Notes under the pieces: model-generated
What the model was told of the DNA's origin: nothing
Database searches by the model: none
The model's input: the letters and a program-made list of their open reading frames with translations, nothing else
Made by a program: the position numbers and the translations under genes
Assembly: GCA_027578815.1 (NCBI GenBank)
Contig: JANBTH010000026.1
Location: 1-54,281 of the forward strand
Origin: Coemansia sp. RSA 1804
Taxonomy: Eukaryota > Kickxellomycota > Kickxellomycetes > Kickxellales > Kickxellaceae
Direction of reading: 5' to 3'
Length of the DNA stretch: 54,281 nt
In this document: in pieces, positions 40,139 through 49,718 of the stretch
How positions within the stretch are numbered: the stretch's first letter is position 1
How the letters are laid out: the number at the start of each line of letters is the position of its first letter

Positions 40139-42749
40139 GGCTTGCTACTGTTGCTGTTGATGTTGCTAGATGAGTGAGACAAGAAGCTTTCCTACAAAGC
40201 CAAAAAGAAGGGATAGAGCAGGAGTGTCGAGCAATGAACAAACGTTGGCGCCACTTTGTTAGTTTTGGCACAAGTGTGGTTACCGAAAAAGAAGATAGAT
40301 ATAGAGGGGGAGAAAAGAGGGAGGAACAGGAAAGAAAAGAAAAACACAAGGGCAAGTCAAGGAACAGAAAGTCGAAGGTGAAGAAAGAGCGGGCGCAACC
40401 AATGATTATTTATACTGCTCGATCCTTGGCCTCCTCTTCTCTCTCCGTCCACTCATTCCGTCGTCCTTGCTGGCTGTCTGGCTGAATGAGATGATGAGAC
40501 TGACCTCTCTCTTTCCAGAAAAGAAATCAGTGATGCTATTCGCAATTCTCAGTAGAAAAAAGGAAAAAAGCTTTGGGTACCTCCGCCTCCTTTTTCATCC
40601 CCACCATGGGCTTTCTTTCTTTCTTGCATGGTTCTAACATTGCCAGCCCACATGGCCTTGCCTGACAGGCCTGAAAATGACCGGTGAGAAAAAGCAGCAT
40701 GCTGTCCGCGGATGAGGGTGGGAGGATAGGATGGGACATGGCCTTATCTTTTCTTTCTTGCCAAACAACCAAAACTCATCGTGGCCAGTGCAGCTCCAGC
40801 GTAAGAGGCGGGTGTAGTGGAAGCAAGAAAGATCAATACGACTCTCTCCAGACTTGACAAGACGCACGGTATGTTGGGATCCAGAGGCTTGTGAGAAAAA
40901 AAACGACCCCAAGATCCATCGTCTTCCATTCTCAGCAGAAACAACACAAACGCAACGCAACGCAGAAAAACAGAACAGAACAGAACATAGCATACAGCAA
41001 CAATTACAATGCACTGTGCAGCACGCATAAAGAAAATGCCTTTCAAATAGATAATGCGCAATGTGCCAAGTTGTTCTGTATATTACGTTTCTATCGTTTT
41101 GTTGCTGTTGTTGTTTTTTTGAGCATGGGCTTCTTTAACTTGTGGAGAAACAAGGAAAACGAGGATGATGTGACGGTCGGTTTCTTTTTCCTCCCTCTTC
41201 TAGCTGGCATGCGTGGCGTGGATTAAATGACGACAGCACACGAGCTTGATGGCTCGTTATCGCCCTGCGTTGTTGCGTATCCATCCCCACACGCACGCAG
41301 CAAAGGACTGCGTTTTGGACAGAGAAAGTTTTTATTCCCATCAGACGAGAAATGCACAATATCTTTTCTTGTCGTGCGATGTCCTGTGCAAATAAAAGCA
41401 ACAATGTGAGTGCTGTGTGTGCGAACCAGACCAAGGCCACACATGTGTACTTTGCGCATGCATCTATGCATGGCCGAGGAAGGCCAAGATAGCAAACTTT
41501 ACCCACATGCAATCAAGCAGACTTTCCCCGCCATTGCCAGCAGCTAGTTCTCCGTAGAACAGAAAACGAAGAAGAGAAGAAATAGAGCCCACAGGAGGTA
41601 AGATGACGCCTACCATGCGTTTTCCTGCTATTTATTTCCACAGAGATCGTCAAGAAACTAGTGGGGGGAAATACTGATGACGCTACATCTTTTTTCTTTG
41701 CAAGAAGGCCTAGTGTGATGGTTCCCTTGTTTTTTTGTTGGAACTGTTTGGCTGACTGGATATGACTGGGGCTCAGAGTCAAACACGGGAAGAAGGAAGG
41801 AGGAAGAGAGGATAGAAAAGATAACAGCGGATGGTTGGGAGATAAACGCCTGAAATAGTGCTAAATATAGTGTAATGGATAAATCCGTGGCAGCATAACC
41901 GCCACACTTACCTTGCTATATTCTTGTTCCTTGAGACGCTTTACTCCAAGACTTTGTAGCCTGAAAGATTTGGATATAATGAAATGAAAGAAAACAAGTC
42001 CTCCTTTGCTGCTTGGATAAGAGACAAAAGGATAGAAGAAAAAAGCGGTAATGACTGTTGCTGTTGCTGTTGAAAAGTGCTAATTGCTTGCAAGAAAAAG
42101 AGAAAAGAGTGAGCGAGGGAGAGAGAGAAAAAGGCTAAAACCGGTGTAGAGAAGAATTCCTCAACACCAAAGCATTCTTTGGAAAGAATTCCTCGGGTTT
42201 ATAACATTCTACTCTCAAGGTTTCTTTCATGGTGTGAAAATAGCCAAACCATGCCCTGCCATCGTTCATTCCAAAAGGTCAATGTGCAATGAGGTATGAG
42301 GAGGAGGAAGGGGCAAATCCGCCTGTCTGATGGTCAGTCCCAGAAACTGAAAAATGGTCTTGTGGCTTTCTCGTTCATCGCAAAAAACACAATATCCCGC
42401 CTCCCATCTGTGTGTGCTGATTGGCTGGTAATTGGTCTTGCGAGTATTTCCCCTCCTCCAACGCTCTTTGTGATCCCCGGTTTCCATACAGAAAAAAAAG
42501 CGCAATGGCTGTCGATCAAGCTCAAAAGAACAGTAATTGTTATTTTTAGAAAAACGTTATCAACCTATTTATATACTCTGGCTTTCTTTTTCTTCTTCCC
42601 ACATTGTGCGCTCTATCTGTTGTGTCAAAATGCGAAATGGAAACGGATAGTTCTAAATTTAAAACTATTTGAGACGATCTTTTCGGGGGGGGGGTCAATT
42701 GCTGCGCCTCAATCAAGAGATCCCGAGTCTCATTTCCCCCCACTCAATT
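40139..42749. other. Gene-poor region upstream of GFA1 (2.6 kb)
   Basis: No gene is supportable. Open frames present are short and lack family resemblance. The part near GFA1 is purine-rich on the plus strand (40190-40400), the usual T/C-rich leader seen from the minus strand. A donor-like GGTAAGTG on the minus strand near 41905-41912 could mark a spliced 5' leader or a non-coding transcript. A run of 10 G occurs at about 42685-42694. Confidence 0.45.
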
Positions 42750-43908
42750 CTATTTTCCTGTCTGTGCTTTTTGCTCGCTCCTGCGCTCGTGCATCTGGAT
42801 CTCGCTCTTCATACCATCTAACAGCTTGTCCATTACCTCGCCGTTGGAGAACTGAAGCTGAATTTTATTTCGGATGCCGATCCCTCTTGCCACACCCTTT
42901 TCGAGCTCATAGTTAACAACGTTGTTAAAGTGCTCTGTCGCCTCTTTGATAAGCCTGTGCATTTTGTCCTACAAAAATATCGACAGGAAGAGACGTAAAA
43001 CCATATCATGCAAGCACATAAATAAGTATCTGTCGAAGAGAGTGAGAGCATGCTAAATCGTGACATGCCAACCGATATCAGTAAACGTAATACAATGCCA
43101 TGCGATACATACCATTCCAAGGCTCTCTGTAAACTCATTTGGCGTCACCGTGTAGAGGCAAATAGCTCCCTTCATGTTAAATCGCACGATCACCTATTCA
43201 TGCAGTAGCAAGTAGCGAGACATACCCAAACAATTCAACCAAGATAAGAGGTCAAGGAGTTAGTCTTCATTTCGTTCTAGTACAAGCAAGCAAGCAAAAC
43301 AACGGGTGAGCAAATATCATTGCAGCACAACTTACATCGGTAATCTCCCAGTTCTGCATAGAAAGATGATGTGCAGGAAGCAAACCCGACGACAGATGGT
43401 TTTCCAAGATACGCAGGATATTCCTGCGCAAGAGATGGATCTTCCGGTGCTGGTTATCATCGTCTCCAGCAACCTCACGAGCGTTGACACGAATAACATC
43501 ATCATTCTTCGGCTCTGGCTTTCTACCATTGTTACTCTTCCCGTACTCCAGTTGCCGCTGCATCCGGTTGGATTCGCGGTTACGAAGACGTCCAGTAAAG
43601 AACTTTTGGAACTTTGACGGAACATCAAAATGGTCTAGCACAAACTTCTTGCGCTGAATCATGCGATCTAGGTTTTTAAGCTTCGAGCTGGTGTCTGTGG
43701 TGTCTTCGATTATGCTCCCGGCCTTCTTGCTGCTGGCCTTTATCTTTCTCATGGTTTTTGTTTCACGCGATGACGGAAGCAGCACGGGTGACTGTGTGTG
43801 GAACCGCGCAGTGCTGGTGGTAATCGAGGACATGCTTATCGACAGTCTTGGTGGCTGGTGTTTCATGGATACGGCGCATCCAAACGTCTTTGCAATGACA
43901 GATCTCAT
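42750..43908 (-). CDS. Mitochondrial protein, possible RbfA-like ribosome maturation factor, three exons
   Basis: Exons on the minus strand are 43908-43336, 43193-43113 and 42968-42750; introns of 142 and 144 nt are GT-AG and phase 0, giving 290 residues. Intron 1 has a GACTAAC branch site. Residues 1-50 (MRSVIAKTFGCAVSMKHQPP, Ser/Thr/Arg-rich) are a mitochondrial presequence. The C-terminal half after splicing reads RRNILRILENHLSS, WEITDVIVRFNMKGAICLYT, HRLIKEATEHFNNVVNYELE and IRNKIQLQFSNGEVMDKLL. Its helix-strand-strand order resembles the KH-like fold of RbfA, the 30S maturation factor. That family call is inference from pattern only. The middle is basic (FFTGRLRNRESNRMQRQLEY), which suits RNA binding. 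The gene is certain as a spliced unit because all three junctions keep frame and meaning. Confidence 0.72.
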
Positions 43909-44842
43909 GGCCTAGACGAATGTAGTAAAAAAGAGGATATAGAATAATATATAGTTATATATGGGCCAGCTGGAATATACTGTGCCTCGCTTATCTGCCG
44001 TTGATTAATTAAAAAAATAAACATGGGGAAAATATTATTTATTTCATGCAGTTTTAAACGGCAATAGTTTTTCTGGAAACTACTTACAAAGGAAAATGCC
44101 GTGCTATGGGGTATGCACGTGGAAAATCGAAAACGTGCTTGCATTTTTGCATTTCAGAAAAGGCAATATTTGCGCTTGGCAGAGTGTTCATTTGCGCCAC
44201 GTATGAAGGAGATGTGGTATCGTTTGTGCTGTGCGTTGCAAGGATGCTGTTCGTGGATAGCTTGGTCGTTGGTTTAGCGTTGCAGAGGACGGAGCTTAAA
44301 CCAGGATGTTGGCAAAAGCGGCGCCAGAAGGAGGTCACCACTCATCACAGTGCAAATGAATAGCTCTCCACCCAGAGCAGATCTGACATGCCAGCTACCA
44401 CGAAACGAATATGTTGCTTGAACGCAAACGCAAGCTCTTTCGCAATGCTTGGCATTGCAAATCAAAGCATAGCATGTGAGTAGAGAAGGAGGGATTTTCT
44501 CGTTTCTGCTTCATCTTTGGTGCAATTTATTATCTCTAGGTTTTTGTGTCACATTAGTATATTGTTCTTTGCAACATCAACGCAAATTTTGACATTTTCT
44601 GCATACGCTAATTCCTTTTCGGTCTGCCAAAAAGACAGTAACAAATTCTGGCACATACAAAAACACTCTGGATCACAACAGAAAACCATCATTCTCCACC
44701 CATTTCTCTCTTTTTCCAGAAGCCCATGAGCGCCATATTCTTTTTTGTTGTTGTTGTTTATCTTATTTCTATATTTTTAATGCTCTTTGAAGAGGGATGG
44801 TATTGAATTGAATAAATTGGATTCCTTCTCATTTTCTGTACA
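43909..44842. other. Divergent promoter region, mitochondrial protein gene and GAA1
   Basis: 934 nt without a supportable gene. A T/C tract ending in CCAG at 44708-44720, with an upstream GTGAGT at about 44475, could be a 5'-UTR intron of GAA1, which is speculative. Confidence 0.45.
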
Positions 44843-46780
44843 ATGTCGCTCGTTCTATCAGGCCAAGGGGAGAAGACGTCGCCCATACTTAAACTGTCCA
44901 GAAAGTACAGCGCGTATCTGTGCTACCCGCTAGCGGTATGCGGGATAATATGGCTTCTGCTGTTGCCGATGCAGAGCTGCTTCTCCCGAAATGCGTACTT
45001 TTCAGAGAATGCGATGATGCCGGGCCAAGTAAAGTCAAAGTTTGGCACAATCAAGCACGTGGCGGCAACAAGCATGATTGACGCGGCGTTGGAGGCCGAA
45101 AGAGCCAAAGGAAGCAACGAAACGGTGAGCGGGATGCGCGCAACCGCTCTCCACGATGTGTTTGAGAAAATAGGACTGGAGAGCGAGATCCAGCGCTTCA
45201 CCTTTGACGAGGTGCGTGGAATAGGCAGGACAGAAGGGAGCAACGTGCATGGCATCCTAAGGGCGCCCAGAAGCGACGCGGTTGAGACGCTTCTGGTTGC
45301 CGCGTCATGGACAACCTCGGACGGAAATACAAACATCAATGCGGTGCGGCTGATGGCGGGGCTGGCCAAATTCTTCAGCGAGCAGACGTATTGGGCAAAG
45401 GATGTGGTTTTCGTTGTGACCGACTCGGGAGAAAGGGGGATCGAAGCGTGGTTGAAGGCGTACCATGGCGTCAGCACCGCGGCACCCATCCATGTGCGCG
45501 GCGGGATAATCCAGGCAGCCTTGAGTCTTGAGCTCCCGCCGGCTGCAAAGTACGCCGGGCTCGGGGTGTTCTTTGAGGGCAAGAGCGGCGAACTGCCGAA
45601 CCTTGATTTTGTGAATATTGTGCAGCGGATTGCGCAGATCGAGCGCATCCCGGCGTATCTACACGGGATGCAGGATCCCCCTGCGCACGAGTCGTCGCTG
45701 GCCACCCGGTACATGCATTCGGCGCATCTGTTGCTTCGCCAGGTGCGCTCGCAGGCGATTGGCGTGACCGTGGGTGTGCACGCGCCGTTTCTGCGCTACC
45801 GCATCGATGCGCTGACAATATCGGGGATCGTTCCGCCGCGCGATCCCGTTGCATTGCAAAGCAAGAACGGCGGCAATAGCCGCCACCCCCTGGTTGCGCT
45901 GGAGCCAGAGATGCTGGCACAAGCGACGGTTCGGGCACTTGGACGGACGCTCGAGTCCACGATGCGCAGCCTCAACAACCTGCTTGAGCATTTTCACCAA
46001 TCGTTCTTCTTCTACATCCTGCCAGCCAACCGGCGGTACATTTCGATCGGCGACTACATCCCGGCGGCAGGGCTGATGGTTGCCAGTCTGCTTGTGCAGG
46101 CCATGCATCTGTGGTGGATGCAGGGGTCTGACGATATGCGGTCGTCCGATCCGCGCACACGGATTGAGCGTATGAACAAGTACTACTCGTTTCTGCGCAG
46201 AACACTGCCGAATGGCTTTGGGATCATTCTGCGCATCCATGCGCTCGGTGCTCTGCTTCTGGTAATACCGTTCATCGTCCCGCAGGCGGTTCTTACGCAC
46301 TCAACGTCGACGGCGTACGTATTCACAATGGCACTGGCGTCGATATCGATGGTGCTCCACGTGTCGGACATCTACTGGGCACCAAAGAACAGTGGGCTTG
46401 TTGACTGGAGACAGCTGAAGGCGCTTGTTGAGGTGTATGTGGCCGTTACGCTGGCGTGTCTTTCGGTGATGAATTTTAGTCTGGCGGTTGTTATGTTTGG
46501 GATCTCGGGACTGCCTCTCTTGCTCACGCGGATGTACAACTATACGATGCGGGCACATCGGATTGCCAATCTGGCACTGCTTCTGGCGACTTCCCCGATC
46601 TGTATCCTGGCGCTCTCGAGAACCGCATTGCTCGGTCTGAGCCCACTGGACTTTACTTCCAGCTCGTTCCGCGTGTTCCTCGAGGACTTTCACCACTTCT
46701 CCAACCTGATGTACCCGCTGCTGTGTCTTGTGTACTGGCCGGTGAATCTTTTGTGCATGGTTGTGACGCTGATACCGTAG
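44843..46780 (+). CDS. GAA1: GPI transamidase subunit GAA1 (GPAA1)
   Basis: GAA1 is the subunit of the ER GPI transamidase that presents the lipid anchor for attachment to proteins. The 645-residue, intronless protein matches yeast Gaa1 (614) and human GPAA1 (621). The first membrane span is at about residues 28-45. A lumenal peptidase-like domain follows, with the diagnostic NAVRLMAGLAKFFSEQTYWA and KDVVFVVTDSGERGIEAWLKAYHG. FHQSFFFYILPANRRYISIGDYIPA precedes the hydrophobic C-terminal third with about six membrane spans. The start ATG at 44843 is followed by a short hydrophilic cytosolic tail. It follows the divergent mitochondrial protein gene and precedes the secreted peptidase gene on the same strand. 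Confidence 0.95.
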   Translation: MSLVLSGQGEKTSPILKLSRKYSAYLCYPLAVCGIIWLLLLPMQSCFSRNAYFSENAMMPGQVKSKFGTIKHVAATSMIDAALEAERAKGSNETVSGMRATALHDVFEKIGLESEIQRFTFDEVRGIGRTEGSNVHGILRAPRSDAVETLLVAASWTTSDGNTNINAVRLMAGLAKFFSEQTYWAKDVVFVVTDSGERGIEAWLKAYHGVSTAAPIHVRGGIIQAALSLELPPAAKYAGLGVFFEGKSGELPNLDFVNIVQRIAQIERIPAYLHGMQDPPAHESSLATRYMHSAHLLLRQVRSQAIGVTVGVHAPFLRYRIDALTISGIVPPRDPVALQSKNGGNSRHPLVALEPEMLAQATVRALGRTLESTMRSLNNLLEHFHQSFFFYILPANRRYISIGDYIPAAGLMVASLLVQAMHLWWMQGSDDMRSSDPRTRIERMNKYYSFLRRTLPNGFGIILRIHALGALLLVIPFIVPQAVLTHSTSTAYVFTMALASISMVLHVSDIYWAPKNSGLVDWRQLKALVEVYVAVTLACLSVMNFSLAVVMFGISGLPLLLTRMYNYTMRAHRIANLALLLATSPICILALSRTALLGLSPLDFTSSSFRVFLEDFHHFSNLMYPLLCLVYWPVNLLCMVVTLIP

Positions 46781-47330
46781 AGTACGTGAAAGAGAGAAGG
46801 AGGACTGTCTGGAAGGAGGGATTTTGTTCATCTTTATTTTTTTTATCTATTTCATGTTTTTTTTTTGCATTGGCCCATTTGTTGTTATAAACGTCGAGTT
46901 CTTGAGACACGGTTAAACAACGTTTTGCAGCGGAGACGAAACACACAAGTATGTGGATGCGAGAGTGGGGATCGTTGCAAAGCAACACTGGTTAGCCGTA
47001 AAGTTAATGAGTATGGAGGGGCTAGTGTAGAACAATGTCAATGTGTGGGAGCATTTAGCGTTCGATTGTTATTTGATCCTAGACTAATGGCGTTGAGAAT
47101 GAAGCAGCCGTAGAGGAAAGAATAGCATTCGTTCTGGGTCTTCTTTTCGTGGCTGAAGAAGAGGTGGGGAGGAGAAAGAGGTGTTTGGGCTCGAGTTACT
47201 CTTCATTCTTGCCTTTCTTTCCTATCCTTTTTGTTCTTGGAGAAACGCCTACTCTTTCAATATTTATCTTTTGTTTTACTGTAAGTGATATTTTCTTTTA
47301 TAACATCTCATCGATTTCGGAAGGGGGAAA
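46781..47330. other. Intergenic between GAA1 and DPP5
   Basis: 550 nt without a gene. It is T-rich at 46826-46866 (terminator/polyadenylation zone of GAA1) and T/C-rich at 47195-47310 (promoter of the peptidase gene). Confidence 0.5.
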
Positions 47331-49565
47331 ATGAAACTACTGTGCACGCGTGGGCTTATAGGGGCTGCGTTGTTCTACACACTTGTCTTGACAGAGACGC
47401 TGCTGGTGGCAGGAGAAGGAGCAAGGGAATTGCAGACGGAGCAAGGGAGGTATGCAAACAACACCAAACCGCTGGACATCCGCCTATTCCACTCGCTATA
47501 CCGAGCCGGATCGGCGGTGGTTTCGCCCGACGCAACCAAGATCCTATTTACGCAATCGCACTACGATCAGGACGAGAACGAAACAGCAACGTTCATCAGC
47601 GTGGTGGACATCGAGTCCGGGGAAAGCAAGCGTCTGACACCCGATGTGGTTGGGAAAGCGTACACGAATCCACTGTGGTTCGACGATAACACGATTGGAT
47701 ACGTCCACAACGGATCACTGTACCAGAAGCCCCTGGGTGAGGAGGAGACAGTCAACGGGACGATGGTGTACAAGCCAGCAATCCCGTTCTCGTCGGTGGC
47801 ATACCGTCCAGGCTATGTGCTGTTTTTGGCATCGGTGTATCCGAACACAACGTTGCTTGAGGAAACAAAGAAGCTGGATGAGGACCGGAAGAACAAGAAG
47901 AAGAGGATTGATAGTGCGCAGGTGTACGATAACCTGTGGGTGCGGCATTGGGACGAGTGGATGACACTGAAGAAGCCCAATGTGTTTGCAGTGCCGGCCA
48001 GCAGATCCGCCAGAGCCGGCAGGGAGGCGGGTTCGGAGTGGACGCTCGGCAGCGAGATCAACCTGATGGGCCGGCTGCCCGAGTTCCACGATCCACTGAT
48101 CCGGTGGTCGGCCGAGGAGTATGCGGCCGACAAGCAAGGAAGCCGCGTAGCGTTTGTAGTGCGCAACCCCGCCGACGACATGTCGTCGAGGACCAACGTG
48201 GATCTGTACCTTGTAACCATTATGCAAGGAAACAATACCAGCAGCAGCAGCAGCAGCAGCGAGCCGAAGCTGCTGACCGGCGATGTGCAGGGGATCGCAA
48301 GCGGGCCGGCGTTTACGGCAGACGGAAAACGCGTTGCGTGGCTGCAGATGGAGACGCCCAGGTACGAGTCGGATATCAACCGCATCTACGTCCATGACAT
48401 CGATGCGGGGACCACGGTCTCGGTATCCAGGGACTGGGATCTGTCGCCGATGGCGCTGACGTGGGCGCCGGACGGCAAGACGATCTACGCGGTGGTCGGA
48501 GACAAGGGCGACAATGCGGTGTACTCGGTGGCTGTGGACGCGGAAGAGAAGAAGCGGCAGAAGCGGCAGCGGTTGACATTGCGCGGCAGTGCGTCGGGAG
48601 TAAGGGCGGCGGGAAGCGACAGACTGGTGCTGATGCACTCGGACCAGGACAAGTGCAACGACATCCACGTGCTTGATGTCGGCACACAGACGCTGCGACG
48701 GCTGACCGACGTCAACGAGCACAGGTTGGAGAACGTGTATTTGGGACCAGCAGAGGATTTCTGGTTCGAGGGAGCGCGCGGCGACAAGGTGCACGGATGG
48801 CTGGTCAAGCCGGTGGGGTTTGAGGCGTCCAGAAAGTACCCGTTGGCGTATATTGTGCACGGCGGACCGCAGCAGCACAACGCACACGCCTTCAGCTACG
48901 CGCAGTGGAACCCGAACATGTACGCGAGCGCAGGGTTTGTGACGGCGCTAGTCAACTTCCACGGATCGTCCGGATACGGACAGAACTTCACGGACTCGAT
49001 TGCGCAGCAGTGGGGCGGGCTCCCGTTCGACGACCTGATGCGCGGGCTGGACCATTTGCTGGGAGCCAGCCAGTTTGTCGATCCCGCGCGCATCGTCGCG
49101 CTGGGCGCATCGTACGGCGGATACATGGTCAACTGGCTCAATGCGCGCACAGACCGGTTCTGCGCCCTGGTCAGCCACGACGGCATGTTCTCGGTGCCGG
49201 CGTTCTGGTACTCGACCGAGGAGCTGTGGTTCCCCGAGCACGACTTTGGCGGCGTGCCATACGACACCGCTGCTGCTGCTGCCAGGTACGACGAGTTCAA
49301 TCCCGAGCGATACGCCGCCAACTTCTCGACGCCCACGCTGTTCGTCCACGGCGCAAACGACTTCCGTCTCACGCTCGACCAGTCGCTTTCACCGTTCACG
49401 CTGCTGCGTCGCAAGGGCGTGGCTGCGCGGCTCATGTACTTTCCAGACGAGAACCACTGGACCACGCACACCGGGAACTCGGTGCGCTGGTACACGGAGG
49501 TGCTGCGGTGGATTGCAGACCACACCAACACGACTGTGCCGTACAGCCTGGCGCCGAGTGCGTAG
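47331..49565 (+). CDS. DPP5: Secreted dipeptidyl-peptidase V (S9C prolyl oligopeptidase family)
   Basis: The 744-residue protein is a secreted serine peptidase of family S9, cleaving X-Ala/His-Ser-type dipeptides in fungal DPP V. A hydrophobic signal segment occupies residues 9-27. The N-terminal beta-propeller spans about 45-490 and has many N-x-S/T glycosylation sites and an Ser run (CAG repeat) near residue 305. The alpha/beta hydrolase domain has the catalytic triad: Ser594 in ALGASYGGYMV, Asp677 in FVHGANDFRL and His709 in PDENHWTTH. IVHGGPQQHNAHAFSYAQWN and NFHGSSGYGQNFTDSI are typical of DPP V. Third-position GC is high. Target substrates and whether it is secreted into the medium or stays in the wall are not shown by the sequence. 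Confidence 0.95.
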   Translation: MKLLCTRGLIGAALFYTLVLTETLLVAGEGARELQTEQGRYANNTKPLDIRLFHSLYRAGSAVVSPDATKILFTQSHYDQDENETATFISVVDIESGESKRLTPDVVGKAYTNPLWFDDNTIGYVHNGSLYQKPLGEEETVNGTMVYKPAIPFSSVAYRPGYVLFLASVYPNTTLLEETKKLDEDRKNKKKRIDSAQVYDNLWVRHWDEWMTLKKPNVFAVPASRSARAGREAGSEWTLGSEINLMGRLPEFHDPLIRWSAEEYAADKQGSRVAFVVRNPADDMSSRTNVDLYLVTIMQGNNTSSSSSSSEPKLLTGDVQGIASGPAFTADGKRVAWLQMETPRYESDINRIYVHDIDAGTTVSVSRDWDLSPMALTWAPDGKTIYAVVGDKGDNAVYSVAVDAEEKKRQKRQRLTLRGSASGVRAAGSDRLVLMHSDQDKCNDIHVLDVGTQTLRRLTDVNEHRLENVYLGPAEDFWFEGARGDKVHGWLVKPVGFEASRKYPLAYIVHGGPQQHNAHAFSYAQWNPNMYASAGFVTALVNFHGSSGYGQNFTDSIAQQWGGLPFDDLMRGLDHLLGASQFVDPARIVALGASYGGYMVNWLNARTDRFCALVSHDGMFSVPAFWYSTEELWFPEHDFGGVPYDTAAAAARYDEFNPERYAANFSTPTLFVHGANDFRLTLDQSLSPFTLLRRKGVAARLMYFPDENHWTTHTGNSVRWYTEVLRWIADHTNTTVPYSLAPSA
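48239..48259. repeat. CAG trinucleotide run in DPP5
   Basis: Seven CAG units in the plus strand, read in the frame AGC to encode a serine run in the propeller domain. The run is in frame, so length changes by whole units would be tolerated. Confidence 0.8.
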
Positions 49566-49718
49566 GAGCGTGGGCGGGCTTCTTGCTAGCGGCGTTATAG
49601 GAAAGAGGGGGATGGGGATCCGTGCGCTCCTTTGCTCTTTAAAGAAAAACAAAAACAAAAAACAAACGCATCTCTAGTATTTTTGTAGTGGAGCACTCCA
49701 CCTCTATGTCGATGGGCA

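Noticed and set aside
47715..48887. 390-codon open frame antisense to DPP5
   Set aside because: Same shadow effect; no recognisable sequence.
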